Source of the DNA: Cristatella mucedo
Taxonomy: Eukaryota > Bryozoa > Phylactolaemata > Cristatellidae
Length of the DNA: 64,000 nucleotides
NCBI GenBank assembly: GCA_009760855.2
Contig: WPIO01000034.1
Span: forward strand, 1,691,001-1,755,000
Reading direction: 5' to 3'
The stretch's first letter is position 1. Every line of letters begins with the position of its first letter. Below the pieces are notes generated by a model. It did no database searches. It worked only from the letters and a program-made list of their open reading frames with translations, and was not told where the DNA came from. Shown piece by piece: positions 1 to 11,400 of the stretch. The position numbers and the translations under genes were made by a program.

Positions 1-1080
1 GTACATGCTGGTAGGCCAGTCAGCAGTGAGTTGCAGAAGTCGAGACGAGATGTCACGAATGCATGGACCAACTTGCACGTGGTATCCTTATCTAAACAAG
101 CCCTAATTTTAGCAATGTTATGAAGCTGAAAATAGGCTGATTTGACTGTGGAGCTGATGTGGTCGTCTAACGAGAGGTCGCTTTGGAATATGACACCTAG
201 ATTTCGAGCTGATGCAACTGGAGATATGCTGGCAGAGCCAATTTTGAAAGTCAGCCTTTCCAATTTCTGAATAACACTAGGTTTGCCCATAACTAGTAAG
301 TTAGTTTTTATCATCGTTTAGTTTTTAGAAAATTTGCTGCCATCCATGATCGGATGTCATCAATGCATGCAGCAAGTGAGTTGAGAGAATTTGAGGTGCT
401 CGAAGGCTGGGAGGGATCAAAGCAAAGGTACAACTGAGTGTCATCCGCATAGAAGTGAAAGCCTAGATTGTGCTTGGCAATCACATCAGCGAGAGGGAGA
501 GTATAAACGGTGAAAAGGACCGGACCTAGCACAGAGCCCTGAGGTACTCCATATTTTTAGAGGTACTTCAGATGATCTTTGTCCATTCACGTCAACACTC
601 TGGAGTCTCCCACTGAGATAGGACCTGAACCACTGCAGAGCAGTGCCAGTGATGCCCAGGCGAGATGAGAGGCGCTCTAGAAGTACTTTGTGATCGATGG
701 TATCAAAAGCTGCCGAAAGATCGAGCAAAACAAGAAGAGACACTCTACCCATGTCTGCATTCCTAAGTAGGTCGTTGTATACCCGAAGCAATGCTGACTC
801 TGTGGAGTGATTAGCTCTAAAGCCAGACTGGAACTTACTAGCAAGGTGTGAGGTTTCGATATACGAGTTCAGCTGGTCTGCCACGACCCGTTCCAGTGTC
901 TTTGATAGGAATGGTAGAAGGGAGACTGGGCGGTAGTTGCTTAAGTTCTCTTGGTCTAGTGTAGCTTTCTTGAGAAGTGGCCTGACTACAGCTTTTTTGA
1001 AAGGTGCTGGGACCTGACCTGAGGCTAATGACATATTAATTAATTGATCTCGCATCTTAGTAGCTGGAGCAATCGACGCG
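1..1080 (-). mobile_element. LINE family A, reverse transcriptase fragment (runs off the left edge)
   Basis: Translation of the minus strand gives a non-LTR reverse transcriptase: [66 protein letters not shown], then after a frameshift near 540 GPVLFT and [11 protein letters not shown] with the catalytic YADD. The remainder to position 1 continues toward the C-terminal region (LGVIFQSDLSLDDH). It is 5'-truncated near 1080. The style is that of the CR1/L2/Rex-like LINEs. Dead copy. Confidence 0.9.
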
Positions 1081-1559
1081 TCTAAATGGAAGCGAAAACC
1101 TACAGCATTACATGAGCAGTATACTTTGCTATCTTACGAAGCTAACATGTTTGACCGAAATGAACCGTCATCCCAAATTAAGAACTAGTTTCCTTTAGCT
1201 CTGATTTCCAAAACAGGTCGTAAATTACAAATCTTGATGTCTTTAAAGCACTAATAGCTTTTTCGTGACGTAAATACGAAAGCTAATGAAGGTGGGAATA
1301 TGAATTGTAAATAATATGATATATAAAGGCAACGCAAGGCATCAAATTACTCGGGAGCGTAGGCTGTCTGAACTCAATCTTCGATACGAAGCGCACTAAT
1401 CAGCTGCAAAACGTTCGTAAATATTTGTGAGCGAAACGGGATTCAGTAAGTATCGCCTTGGTCGGACCTGATCTCAACCTAGCAGCCGTTCGTCTATTTA
1501 ATTAGCACCTGTTGTCGTGCCTTGAGAATGCCTGATTGCAGTAGTGACTGTTCGAATAC

Positions 1560-1905
1560 ACTGTGCTCCCAAGGCCTGGAACCCACTCCCTACTTGCATC
1601 ACAACGTCCCCTGATTCGACCACATTTAAAATGAACTTGAAAACACACCTATTTAGGACAGCATTTAGTGGGTGCCTGTGATTCGTTCTTTATATGCTTA
1701 TGCATGCTGACACTGTTCATGCTGCCACTAACCGCACTTGTATGCTGACCCTTGCACCCCTAACCATGTTATTCATGTTGTCTATAAATAATGATGCCAC
1801 TCACCGTTCAATCGCGTTTCCATGTGCAGCAAATGTAAAGCGCCTAGAAAGACATCGAGTTCTCTGAGGGCGCTTTCTCAAGTGCATTATTATTATCACT
1901 AGAAA
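1560..1905 (+). mobile_element. LINE family A 3' end
   Basis: C-terminal RT remnant (AWNPLPTC-like words) then the shared 3' untranslated region with repeated ATGCTGACACTG and CTAACC words and the terminal module AAGCGCCTAGAAAGA ... GTGCATTATT. The ATT-rich tail runs directly into the 32-bp satellite. Confidence 0.8.
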
Positions 1906-3194
1906 TCCTAGAGTATTATTATTATTATCACTAGAAATCCTAGAGTATTATTATTATTATCACTAGAAATCCTAGAGTATTATTATTATTATCACTAGAA
2001 ATCCTAGAGTATTATTATTATTATCACTAGAAATCCTAGAGTATTATTATTATTATTACTATAAATCCTAGAGTATTATTATTATTATCACTAGAAATCC
2101 TAGAGTATTATTATTATTATCACTAGAAATCCTAGAGTATTATTATTATTATCACTAGAAATCCTAGAGTATTATTATTATTATCACTAGAAATCCTAGA
2201 GTATTATTATTATTATCACCAGAAATCCTAGAGTATTATTATTATTATCACTAGAAATCCTAGAGTATTATTATTATTATCACTAGAAATCCTAGAGTAT
2301 TATTATTATTATTACTATAAATCCTAGAGTATTATTATTATTATCACTAGAAATCCTAGAGTATTATTATTATTATCACTAGAAATCCTAGAGTATTATT
2401 ATTATTATCACTAGAAATCCTAGAGTATTATTATTATTATCACTAGAATCCTAGTATTATTATTATTATTATCACTAGAAATCCTAGAGTATTATTATTA
2501 TTATCACTAGAAATCCTAGAGTATTATTATTATTATTACTATAAATCCTAGAGTATTATTATTATTATTACTATAAATCCTAGAGTATTATTATTATTAT
2601 CACTAGAAATCCTAGAGTATTATTATTATTATCACTAGAAATCCTAGAGTATTATTATTATTATCACTAGAAATCCTAGAGTATTATTATTATTATCACT
2701 AGAAATCCTAGAGTATTATTATTATTATTATCACTAGAAATCCTAGAGTATTATTATTATTATCACTAGAAATCCTAGAGTATTATTATTATTATCACTA
2801 GAAATCCTAGAGTATTATTATTATTATCACTAGAAATCCTAGAGTATTATTATTATTATCACTAGAAATCCTAGAGTATTATTATTATTATCACTAGAAA
2901 TCCTAGAGTATTATTATTATCACTAGAAATCCTAGAGTATTATTATTATTATCACTAGAAATCCTAGAGTATTATTATTATTATCACTAGAAATCCTAGA
3001 GTATTATTATTATTATCACTAGAAATCCTAGAGTATTATTATTATTATCACTAGAAATCCTAGAGTATTATTATTATTATCACTAGAAATCCTAGAGTAT
3101 TATTATTATTATCACTAGAAATCCTAGAGTATTATTATTATTATCACTAGAAATCCTAGAGTATTATTATTATTATCACTAGAAATCCTAGAGT
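1885..3194. repeat. 32-bp satellite array, about 40 units
   Basis: Head-to-tail units of 32 bp: CACTAGAAATCCTAGAG followed by a TATTATTATTATTAT block. Almost all units are identical; a minority have ACTATAAATCC in place of CACTAGAAATCC, and a few gain or lose one ATT triplet. The unit contains two CTAG words five bases apart. The array starts in the ATT tail of the upstream LINE. High uniformity indicates recent amplification or homogenisation. Confidence 0.97.
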
Positions 3195-3859
3195 GTGCCA
3201 GAGAATAAGATGATCGACCATGGTTACACTGGGTAGCAGTTTTCAATGAAGCTAAACGAAGATCCTCAATCGAGTAAATGAGCAAGATGCTAACAAGTCA
3301 GAATGCGAAACGCGTTATGGTAATACTATTTTCTTAAGAAAAGTAACGGTTCCTGAGTTGTAAACGTTTTGATCTAGATGTGACATAGCACTATGTCGTG
3401 CAACTGGTGAATTCAGAGATGTACTATAAGTAAGTCCGGTGCACATTTCCCGTTCTTAGTCTGCACCAAATAAATATGCACGCCAAAGAGACGGACTCTC
3501 TGCTGAGGTATGCATGTTATTGATTGATGGCGTACTCGACTATTATCCCATAACAGACAGTATTGGTGCAGCCACAACACCTGCGTCACGTCCGAGAGGA
3601 GTAGCACCTTTAGCAGGCACTGAACTTACGGTTCGCGGTTACCTATTAGAGCTTCACACTTGTGCGCATGCCAAGCAGTCGATTGTTTAGGGGTCAAGAG
3701 TTGGAGAAAGAAGCGGAGCACACATGAAACCAGGCTGCTTTCACAGCTTTCCGATTCTTGTCTGTGAGACCTCTTCAAACGCAGCCAGCCGCAGGCAGCT
3801 AGATCGTGGAGACCCTGAATTTGCCATCCGTTTAACTTAAAATGCTATCCAGCGAAAAA
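3195..3859. other. Unassigned sequence
   Basis: Between the satellite and the GC-rich region I see no gene, repeat family or conserved motif. Short open frames show no recognisable protein. Confidence 0.4.
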
Positions 3860-5560
3860 GATGTTGCAGCCTTTTCTGCATGGCCGTTTACGCACTCTAG
3901 CGAATGCATCTGGGCTAGCATCTCGCGATCTCGCAAACCGGCACCGTACGAGGCATTCGACTTGTTTGTCCTGCGGACCTTCTCTTCCCACTAGTAGCTC
4001 GTCGATCGTCCTCATGCTGCCGGACATTTTAGATCTTATTCCAAGCGACAATGCCCTACAGTTCAGTTAAACTTTAGCTATGTCCAATGTTGCAACTTGG
4101 GAGACACCAGCTGCGTCCTTTGGGTTACACGAAAATTCGACGGCGGCATTTAGCCACCGGCAGTGCCGTGGCATTTGCACCGCCAGCTCGCCACGATCCA
4201 CATCAGGTGGCCTGCAGAGAGGGCTAGCACGGTTGTCTGAAAACGACGAACGGCATTCATTGCTAGAAAAAAGCGCATACTGGAGTTTCTGTTTCGACTC
4301 TTATTTCGCAATGCAAGCATCGCGTCTCCAGTGGCATATTCCAGCGAGGGAGGCATCGGCTGCAGCGGCGAGGGGGCGGGGCGGAGTTCCACTGTGCGTT
4401 TCTTTCCTTCTGCCCCACACTTGCGGTGCTTGGCTAGCTGCTGCCGCGCGGGCGAATCGGAGGTGAAGTGCTGCTCGTGAACCATCGAGCGTTTCACCCT
4501 GCATCACTCGACGGACGACGAACTAACAAGGAAGCTAGGGTATTTCCGGGCTCATGCAGCCACCGAACTGGCCGAGGTTGGGAATGTGACCATTCACCGA
4601 CCGGAAGCAGCAGCGTTCTGCTGGTGCGTGTGCGCCAAAGAAGCGATTTCGTGACGTGTGCGATGAGAACAAACGCTGCGGCACCGCATTTTTACGAGCA
4701 GCGAAATTGTGGTGTCTACTGCAGCGACCTCTTTGAGAGTGCAGTGCGTTCGTGACGAGCTGCCGCGTACGTAACGCACTAGCGGCACTGCCGGGCGTCG
4801 CAGCTTCCCCTGAGTGCTCTCACTGGCGCTCTCCTCACTTAGGAAAACAGGAATTGGCATGCAAATCTATGTGTGCGGATAAACGTCAGCCTGTAGTTTT
4901 TGGGTCCCCTTCGCGGTCTGCGCGTGCGATCGAGGGAGGCTGCGGTAATTGCGAGCGCCATTGAACGCGACGCTGCGCCGGTGTGGTTGGCGAGGCGACA
5001 TTGAAAAAACGAGGTTTCTACAACCCGGGCTTCTCGCTCAAGAATGAGACTGCTCCGTGCGCTGCAGCCAGTTCCGTCGTCTACGACTACGGCGCGGTGC
5101 TAAACAAGTCGATATTGTTTTACGAAGCCCAGCGATCGGGAAAGCTTCCGGCGAGCAATCGGATACCGTGGAGGTACGATTCGGCAATGGACGACCGCGG
5201 CTACAATGGCGAAGACCTAACGGGCGGCTGGTACGAAGGTACGAAGGCGGCGCGAATCGGTTTCGCATCGCGTCCGAGTGCGCTGACTGTGAGAGCTTGC
5301 GAAGAACGGTCAAGAGATGGCGGAAGTTGCTCGCTCAGTAGCAGCCTAGCGTTCGTATGCTGTTAACGCGAGGAAAAACTGGTCGCATGCGGCGGGGCTG
5401 AATCGAGGCAGATGGCGCTATACAGCTTATGGCGCGAATGAGCAGCGGCTTGAACTGGGCTAAATTACTGCCCGTAGCCCGTAGCCGAGACTCGCGCGTT
5501 CGCGAGACTCGTCGCCCTGCGGAGTTCGGAGGGAGCTTGACGCGACCCTGAGCTGGTAAT
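3860..5560 (+). promoter_or_regulatory. GC/CpG-rich region upstream of and including the first recognised GH9 exon
   Basis: By eye this stretch is richer in G+C and CpG than the AT-rich surroundings and includes a GC box at 4372-4384. It probably holds the promoter and any 5' exon with the signal peptide of the GH9-like gene. Several open frames of 70-130 codons occur here in competing frames and none looks like a known protein; they are expected in GC-rich DNA. No start exon could be assigned. Confidence 0.35.
5068..5238 (+). CDS. GH9 exon: N-terminal start of the catalytic domain
   Basis: Reads about 56 residues beginning SSVVYDYGAVLNKSILFYEA and running through RIPWR, DDRG and GEDLTGGWYE, the classic N-terminal GH9 block. 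The acceptor CTGCAG at 5062-5067 is likely but not proven, because the frame stays open upstream to about 4983. The donor GTACGA at 5239 leaves phase 1. A second identical GTACGAAG lies 8 bases earlier (5231), so the donor is a tandem pair; the upstream choice would leave phase 2. The domain should continue directly into DAGD-(H/Y)VKFGFPM, which is not in this exon. Confidence 0.9.
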
Positions 5561-8386
5561 TACAAACGGCACCATCTGGCTGGTGCTGGGATACTTGATT
5601 ATCTCCATTCTCCTTTCAATTTAATCGGCATCCGGTCAAATGAATTGTTATTTTTGCTATTACGTTAGCTAGGTAAGAATCGCTTGTGTCTGGATGTAAA
5701 TGGCGTTATAGCGCGTTATATAAAGCGTATAGCAATATTTTCGTAATCGAATGCTCCACAAGTCGACTGGAAACGCAAAGTTTATGCGGGATACCATCAG
5801 TGACGTCATTAGTTAGTATTTTATGCACGCGTCATCGTAAAATCGCCAATCGAAGTCACTTTCACTGCTTAAGCACTTCGGGCCCTAGGGATGTACACAG
5901 TGCTTGAGTTACGTACAGGTTACGATGCTTGGTAGCAGCAGCGACGCCATTTTTCGACACGTTTTTTGCTTCTTCGCGCGTCCTTTTGTCGCTTAGTAGG
6001 TTACTTATTGATTAACACCCATAATGCCTATTGACAAAGAAGTATAAGCTCACAAAACAAAATTAGTTCCCTACGATGGTAGGTCTGAGCGCGCAGGCTT
6101 AGGGCGCTCGCACGCCCTTCCCGATTCCTTGGTCATCAGTTCGAGTCCTGCGGCAGACTCTATTGCCGTCAGCAAGCGTCCTCTATTGCCGTCAGCAATC
6201 CGGATGATTGCCTCAAATGGCTCTTCTGCCACTACATAAACGAGGCTTTCAAATTATCTAATATCTCATGCACTTTTTTATGCGCTACGCTCTCAGTTTG
6301 TAGTCATGAAATGACTGCGTAATATTAAACGCTCGAATCATCAATTTTTCTGATTCGCGCTTGCACGTCAACAAATTTTCCTTAATAAAAGCTCTGCAGA
6401 TAAAAAATTTACTTGTAGGCAGTTCGAAACAAACTTCGAAAGGCTGTAATCTCCTAATGTGCACAATTGACGTCGTAAGAATTATTCGAAATCGTTCACC
6501 GATAGTTTAATTGTTCACTTCAATAAAAACAGTGACCTTTGTAAAGACAGAGGCGAACAAACTGCCAGCTCCATAGTATTACGCCAACTCCATAATCGTT
6601 TGAATTCTTGGCATGTCCGCTATTGCCGAAAAAGCTGGTGACACTACCATTGCCGCAGGCTCGTTTGAGCGGCCAAGAGGCCAAGGATATCGACGGATGA
6701 AGAGAGCGGGGCGAATCAATCTGCCTACTGCTGAAAGATCTTGATCACTTGGAGCCGATCGTTGTTTAATCGAGGCTTCTGCTCTCCGTTCAAGACACTT
6801 TGTGTTAGATATAACCTGCGCTTTAATGTACTACATCTGCGGAGATTCAAGACTCGTTCCGAATCTAGACCAACAGCAACCGAAAGGGTGAATTATCTGT
6901 TCAGCAAATCAACAATTCGTGCTAGCGATCTCTTGCCTAGCGAACTGCTGCTGCCTTCCAGAAATTGATGTCGCATACATTTTTTCCGAACTGAAGGCTG
7001 CGCAAAAACTTCCGTTAGTTCAAGCTCCACGTTTTTAAAATTTGAATTGAATCTTTAACTTACCGTAAACCAGAGAGACGAAGTCAAGGGTTTTCGCAAG
7101 GCCTCAATCACTAACCTAGTGCAAAGTGACCTTTCATTGGACGACCGTATCAGATCAATAGTAAAGTCTGCCTACTTTCAGCTACATAACATTGCTAAAA
7201 GTTGGGCTTGTTTAATAATGTTTTTATTATTAAACAAGGATACCACATCTAAATTATCTAAATTGGTCCGTGCATTGGTGACATCCCGCTTTGACTATAA
7301 TAACTCACTGCTTGCTGGTCTACTCGCATGTGCAATCAGACGCTTACAGCTGGAGAAAAACTCTGCAGCTAGGCTTGTCTGTCGTGAGCGTCGCAGTTGC
7401 CACATCTTAATATACTCTCGCCGACCTGCACTGGGTCCCAGTCAAGCAATGCATCGACTTCAAGGTTCTGTTACTCACTTTTAGGTCCCTTCATTCTCTG
7501 GCCGAGGCATAAGTAAATAAGATCTACCCCGCCACCAGGCTAAGCATCGTCTACTCGCTTTTCGGAATATAACTGTTTACCCATAACTCTTACACATCTC
7601 AAATCCTTTGGAGATTATGCCTGTAGTTCGAATGCTCCCAAAGCCTGGAACTCACTCCCGACCTGCATCGAGACATCGTCTGACTTGTTCACATTTAAAA
7701 AGAAACTAAAACACATATCTATTTATGACAGCATTTAGTTGTCCATGTGATTTGTCTTGTATGTGTTGATGCATGCTGACACTGCGCATGCTGCCACTGA
7801 CCACACTTGCATGCTGACCTTGTGCACGTCAACCCTAACCGTGTTATTCTTTACGTTTATTGAGTTTGCTACTACTAACCATTCGATCGTGCTTACTTTG
7901 CAGTAAATTTAAAGTTCGTCGAGTTCTCTGAGTGAGCTGTATTAAATGCAGTATTATCATTTTTATTATTATTATTATGAACCAAATGCAGACAATGTCA
8001 GCGACATGGAAAGAAAAAGACGCGTAGCTTGAAAATTGAACGACAGCTATAGAGCAGAAGGAAAACTTGTATTGAAAATTAATGCTGTGATTTTCCAAAA
8101 TCAAACGCTAACTACGTAATAGAAATATGTTGCAAAACTAGCACCAGGTTTTGTTATTAGTCAGTTCCTTGCTGTTTAATCTTTCACATTTACTTCAACT
8201 CGATGCTGGACGCAAAAAGGCTGCCACGGTGCTTTACTAATACCTAGCTTGCTATTAACAAGTTGATTAGTTGTTGTCGTGTCGACTATAATCAGAATAC
8301 AATATAATACAGCAACACATGCTTTATTAGATTCTCTGTATACACATCCGAACGTGGATATGTACACGTAAATGAGTAAATACATG

Positions 8387-8463
<77 letters not shown>

Positions 8464-11400
8464 TTATAGACACTGCATTATTTCGTGGCAAGGTCCATGT
8501 GGTCGATATGTCCCTGTTGGTTTTGCATGGTTTCACTTTACAATTTCCGCGATAGTCGCTGTTGTGCTGCGCGCGAGTGCAATCTGGATATATGATTCTT
8601 ATATATTGATAATAATAATTATTAATTATTAATTATTAATTATTATAATTATAATTATTGATAGTTATGGTTAAATAATAAACTCCAATGAAGCCCAGCA
8701 GACTTTTCAGCGGCACGATCACTTTAAAGATTTGTTATAAGTATTGGATCCGATCCGAGTTGTGAACGTGAGACGTTTCTGTCAAGACTTCGCTTCCCAA
8801 TTCCTCAATCCCAGCCAAGTGACGGCAGAATGTCGAGCGTGTGAACTCCCACTAAATTCAATGTTCCCTTTAAAGAAAGATAAATATTTTAGAACTGCGA
8901 GGTTTTTCTTGCCACATTCCTATGGTTAAAAGAGCTGTTTTGTTCAATTCTTAGAGTTATGATATATTCTGGTACAGCTCTGGTCCATCCACTTGTCGGC
9001 AACGCACGGCAGCGATCGTTGGTCTAGCGATTAAAAGTGGGCTCACTAAACGATGTAGCGACCAGGGCTGAGCTTGATCACAATGCAGTCTTGTAATATT
9101 AAAGTCTACCTATCGAGAAACTTGGCAGATTGGACAGACAGATCGACGACGCTGAGCTTTATCGGACCAATCGGAATGCAGACTAGTACATTAACGAACC
9201 AATCGGAATGCAGACTCGTACATTAACGAACCAATCGGAATGCAGACTCGTACACTATCGGACCAACGAATTGCAATAAACGTACACTATCGGACCAATG
9301 AATGCAGACTCGTACTTTAGCGGACCTCGGTTGTTACGTACGTGTCTGCCATTCGTGTACGAAGGCGGCCCAGTCACTGTTCAGAAGTAAGCCTTTTGGT
9401 TTGCACCTTTTTATTCCATCAGCGATTCAGGAAGTTGCGACAGCCTTCCGTACGAGATCTGTTGGCGGGCTGGATAAAGCGACCGAGCAAGAAGTGCTGC
9501 TGGCTCCAAGCAACACCGAGCAAGAAAATCGCGGATCGTAAGTGAGATCAATCGCGGATCGAAAATCGAAAATCGAAAATCTATCGAATACCAATCGAAA
9601 ATCGCGGATCTGAACAAGCACTTTGCTTGTTCAGATCCGCGACGGCCAAGCCCAGTCTGTCGGCATAGAGGGATTCAGCTCTCAGCTCTCTCCGTGTGTG
9701 CTCACCTCGGGCAGTCCCTTTATTCCATGCATGCATTGTTTTACAGTGCCATACCATCGATCCAAAACCACTCGACAACTGGTGGAAGTTTATGATAGAT
9801 GGGTGGCTCTCACAGATGCCGCCAATGCAGGGACTCGGGCAGGACTGCCGAGTCATCAACCAAGAGTCCTTGTCTGCCCCTCCATAGCTCGAGAGCGTTT
9901 GGCTGCTGAGGCAGTCTGAGCCCTCCTACGGTCTCCGCCCAGTGCTCGAAGGCTGCTGCGGTGTCATATTCCCTCACAGAAGTGGGCAAGTTCAGCGTGC
10001 ATGCTGGACTAGATAGGTTTACACAAAAGGTTTAGATGCGGAACTTTACATTGCACTGCCGTATTGCATTACATTTACGTTTAAATTACATGCATTTACA
10101 TGCATATTTACATTTTTACTATAAATTGCATTACATCAGTTGTATTAGATTGCATTGCTTGATAGATAGCAGACGCACAGAACACGAGCATTTCAAGGTC
10201 CCTCTCGCAAGCATTTCAAGGTCGCCTCTACGTTTCGCGTGTAGTCACGCGACGATACAGGTTGAGCTTCGTTTAATTCTGCAGCTGGACACCACTTGAA
10301 ACTCACCTTCTCGCAGGCCTTTGCCACGTCGCTGCTCACATGGGGCCTGCTGTATTTCAAGGACGCCTACGAAGCGAGCGGACAGTACGAGCACATGCTC
10401 GACTGCGTCAAGTGGCCGCTGGACTACTTCGTTAAAGCGCACACGTCCAAGTTCGAGCTCTATGGGCAGGTATGATGACCAACGAAGGCCAAGGATTCAA
10501 TGTGCCGCTGACGCTGGTGTCACTCTGCATAGAGCTCGCGTAGTGACGCTTGGCTGGCTAAGCCGGACCTCCTCACAGGTGGGAAACTCTTCGTTGGAAA
10601 ATGCCTACTGGGGAAGGCCTGAGGACATGAAGATGGTGAGGCCGTCGTTCAGAATAGACACTGCAGCTCCTGGTAGCGATTTGGCGGCCAGCACTGCTGC
10701 AGCACTGGCGGCAGGCTATTTGGCATTCAAAGATATAAGTACGTGTGCTGCAGCAGCGCCAAACCACCTACACAACGATAGTATTTTCAAAGATTTCTAT
10801 AGGCTCCGAATTCATTATCGGTTGTAAACGAGCGAATCTACTTCTTTTAACTGCGTTTTAGATCACACCTACGCCAGCATGCTGCTGAACCATTCAATGG
10901 ATCTTTATGAGTTCTCAACTAGCTATACTGGTCTCTACTCAGCGGTGATCACTGACCCAACAAATCAGAATGTGTAAGCGATTACTAGCCTGGAATTTGA
11001 TAGAACTTCAAAGTGAAAGCAGAATTAGACTTTCACTTCTCGCGAGCATGTCGTTTACCATATACGGCAGTTTTCTCATCCATCCTTTCGTTATTCAGAG
11101 ACTGTTTTCAAGTTGTCAAAGTTGTTAAGTTGGCATTTTTTGAGTTGCAGTCTAACACGCACTTTATTTTAATATTTATTAAATAGGTCACACACCAGGC
11201 GACCTACTAAGGACTAACCGAGTCGAATATGCCGCAATTCACTCTCGTACGTCAACGGATAGTAGTCTGCTGATTTTAATGGTAATGCAAATTAAATATT
11301 AAAATATTTATACAGCTCCATAAGAGGACTAAATCTCTTTCCGAACACTCACTATAGACTGAAGGGAAAGCATGTCAGCTTATCAGTATGCGATAGTGCC

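Larger units (their letters stand above)
5239..10316 (+). other. GH9 intron region expected to hide one short exon
   Basis: Contains a SINE (6080-6260), a LINE 3' part (7100-7975), a CA/TA microsatellite, a 32-bp minisatellite and a hairpin. The flanking exons end in phase 1 and start in phase 0, so a 3n+2 base exon (about 38 bases, with DAGD and KFGFPM) is expected but was not recognised. Confidence 0.6.

Noticed and set aside
1885-3194. Regular 32-bp repeats resembling a CRISPR array
   Set aside because: Units are directly tandem with no unique spacers and no cas genes, in an animal genome. It is a satellite.
4080-4500. Open frame of 128 codons in the GC-rich region as a separate gene
   Set aside because: Overlapping frames of similar length exist on the other strand; there is no family motif. 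Probably a by-product of low stop-codon density.
6639-6665. AGCTGGTGAC as the missing GH9 AGD exon
   Set aside because: The following codons (TTIAAG) do not match VKFGFPM and the preceding AAAAAG is a poor acceptor.
8186-8225. GATGCTGGACGC as DAG- of the catalytic exon
   Set aside because: It continues RKKAA, has no AG acceptor before it and no donor in phase.
8372-8632. Open frames of repeated Thr-His, Cys-Val, Arg-Glu or Leu-Ser across microsatellites (also 15106, 36058, 51054, 57547, 63580)
   Set aside because: Dinucleotide or tetranucleotide repeats translate open in several frames; not genes.
9975-10016. Candidate micro-exon after CCTCACAG reading EVGKFSVHAG
   Set aside because: It lacks DAGD and GFPM, and the only nearby GT donor gives the wrong phase for the next exon.
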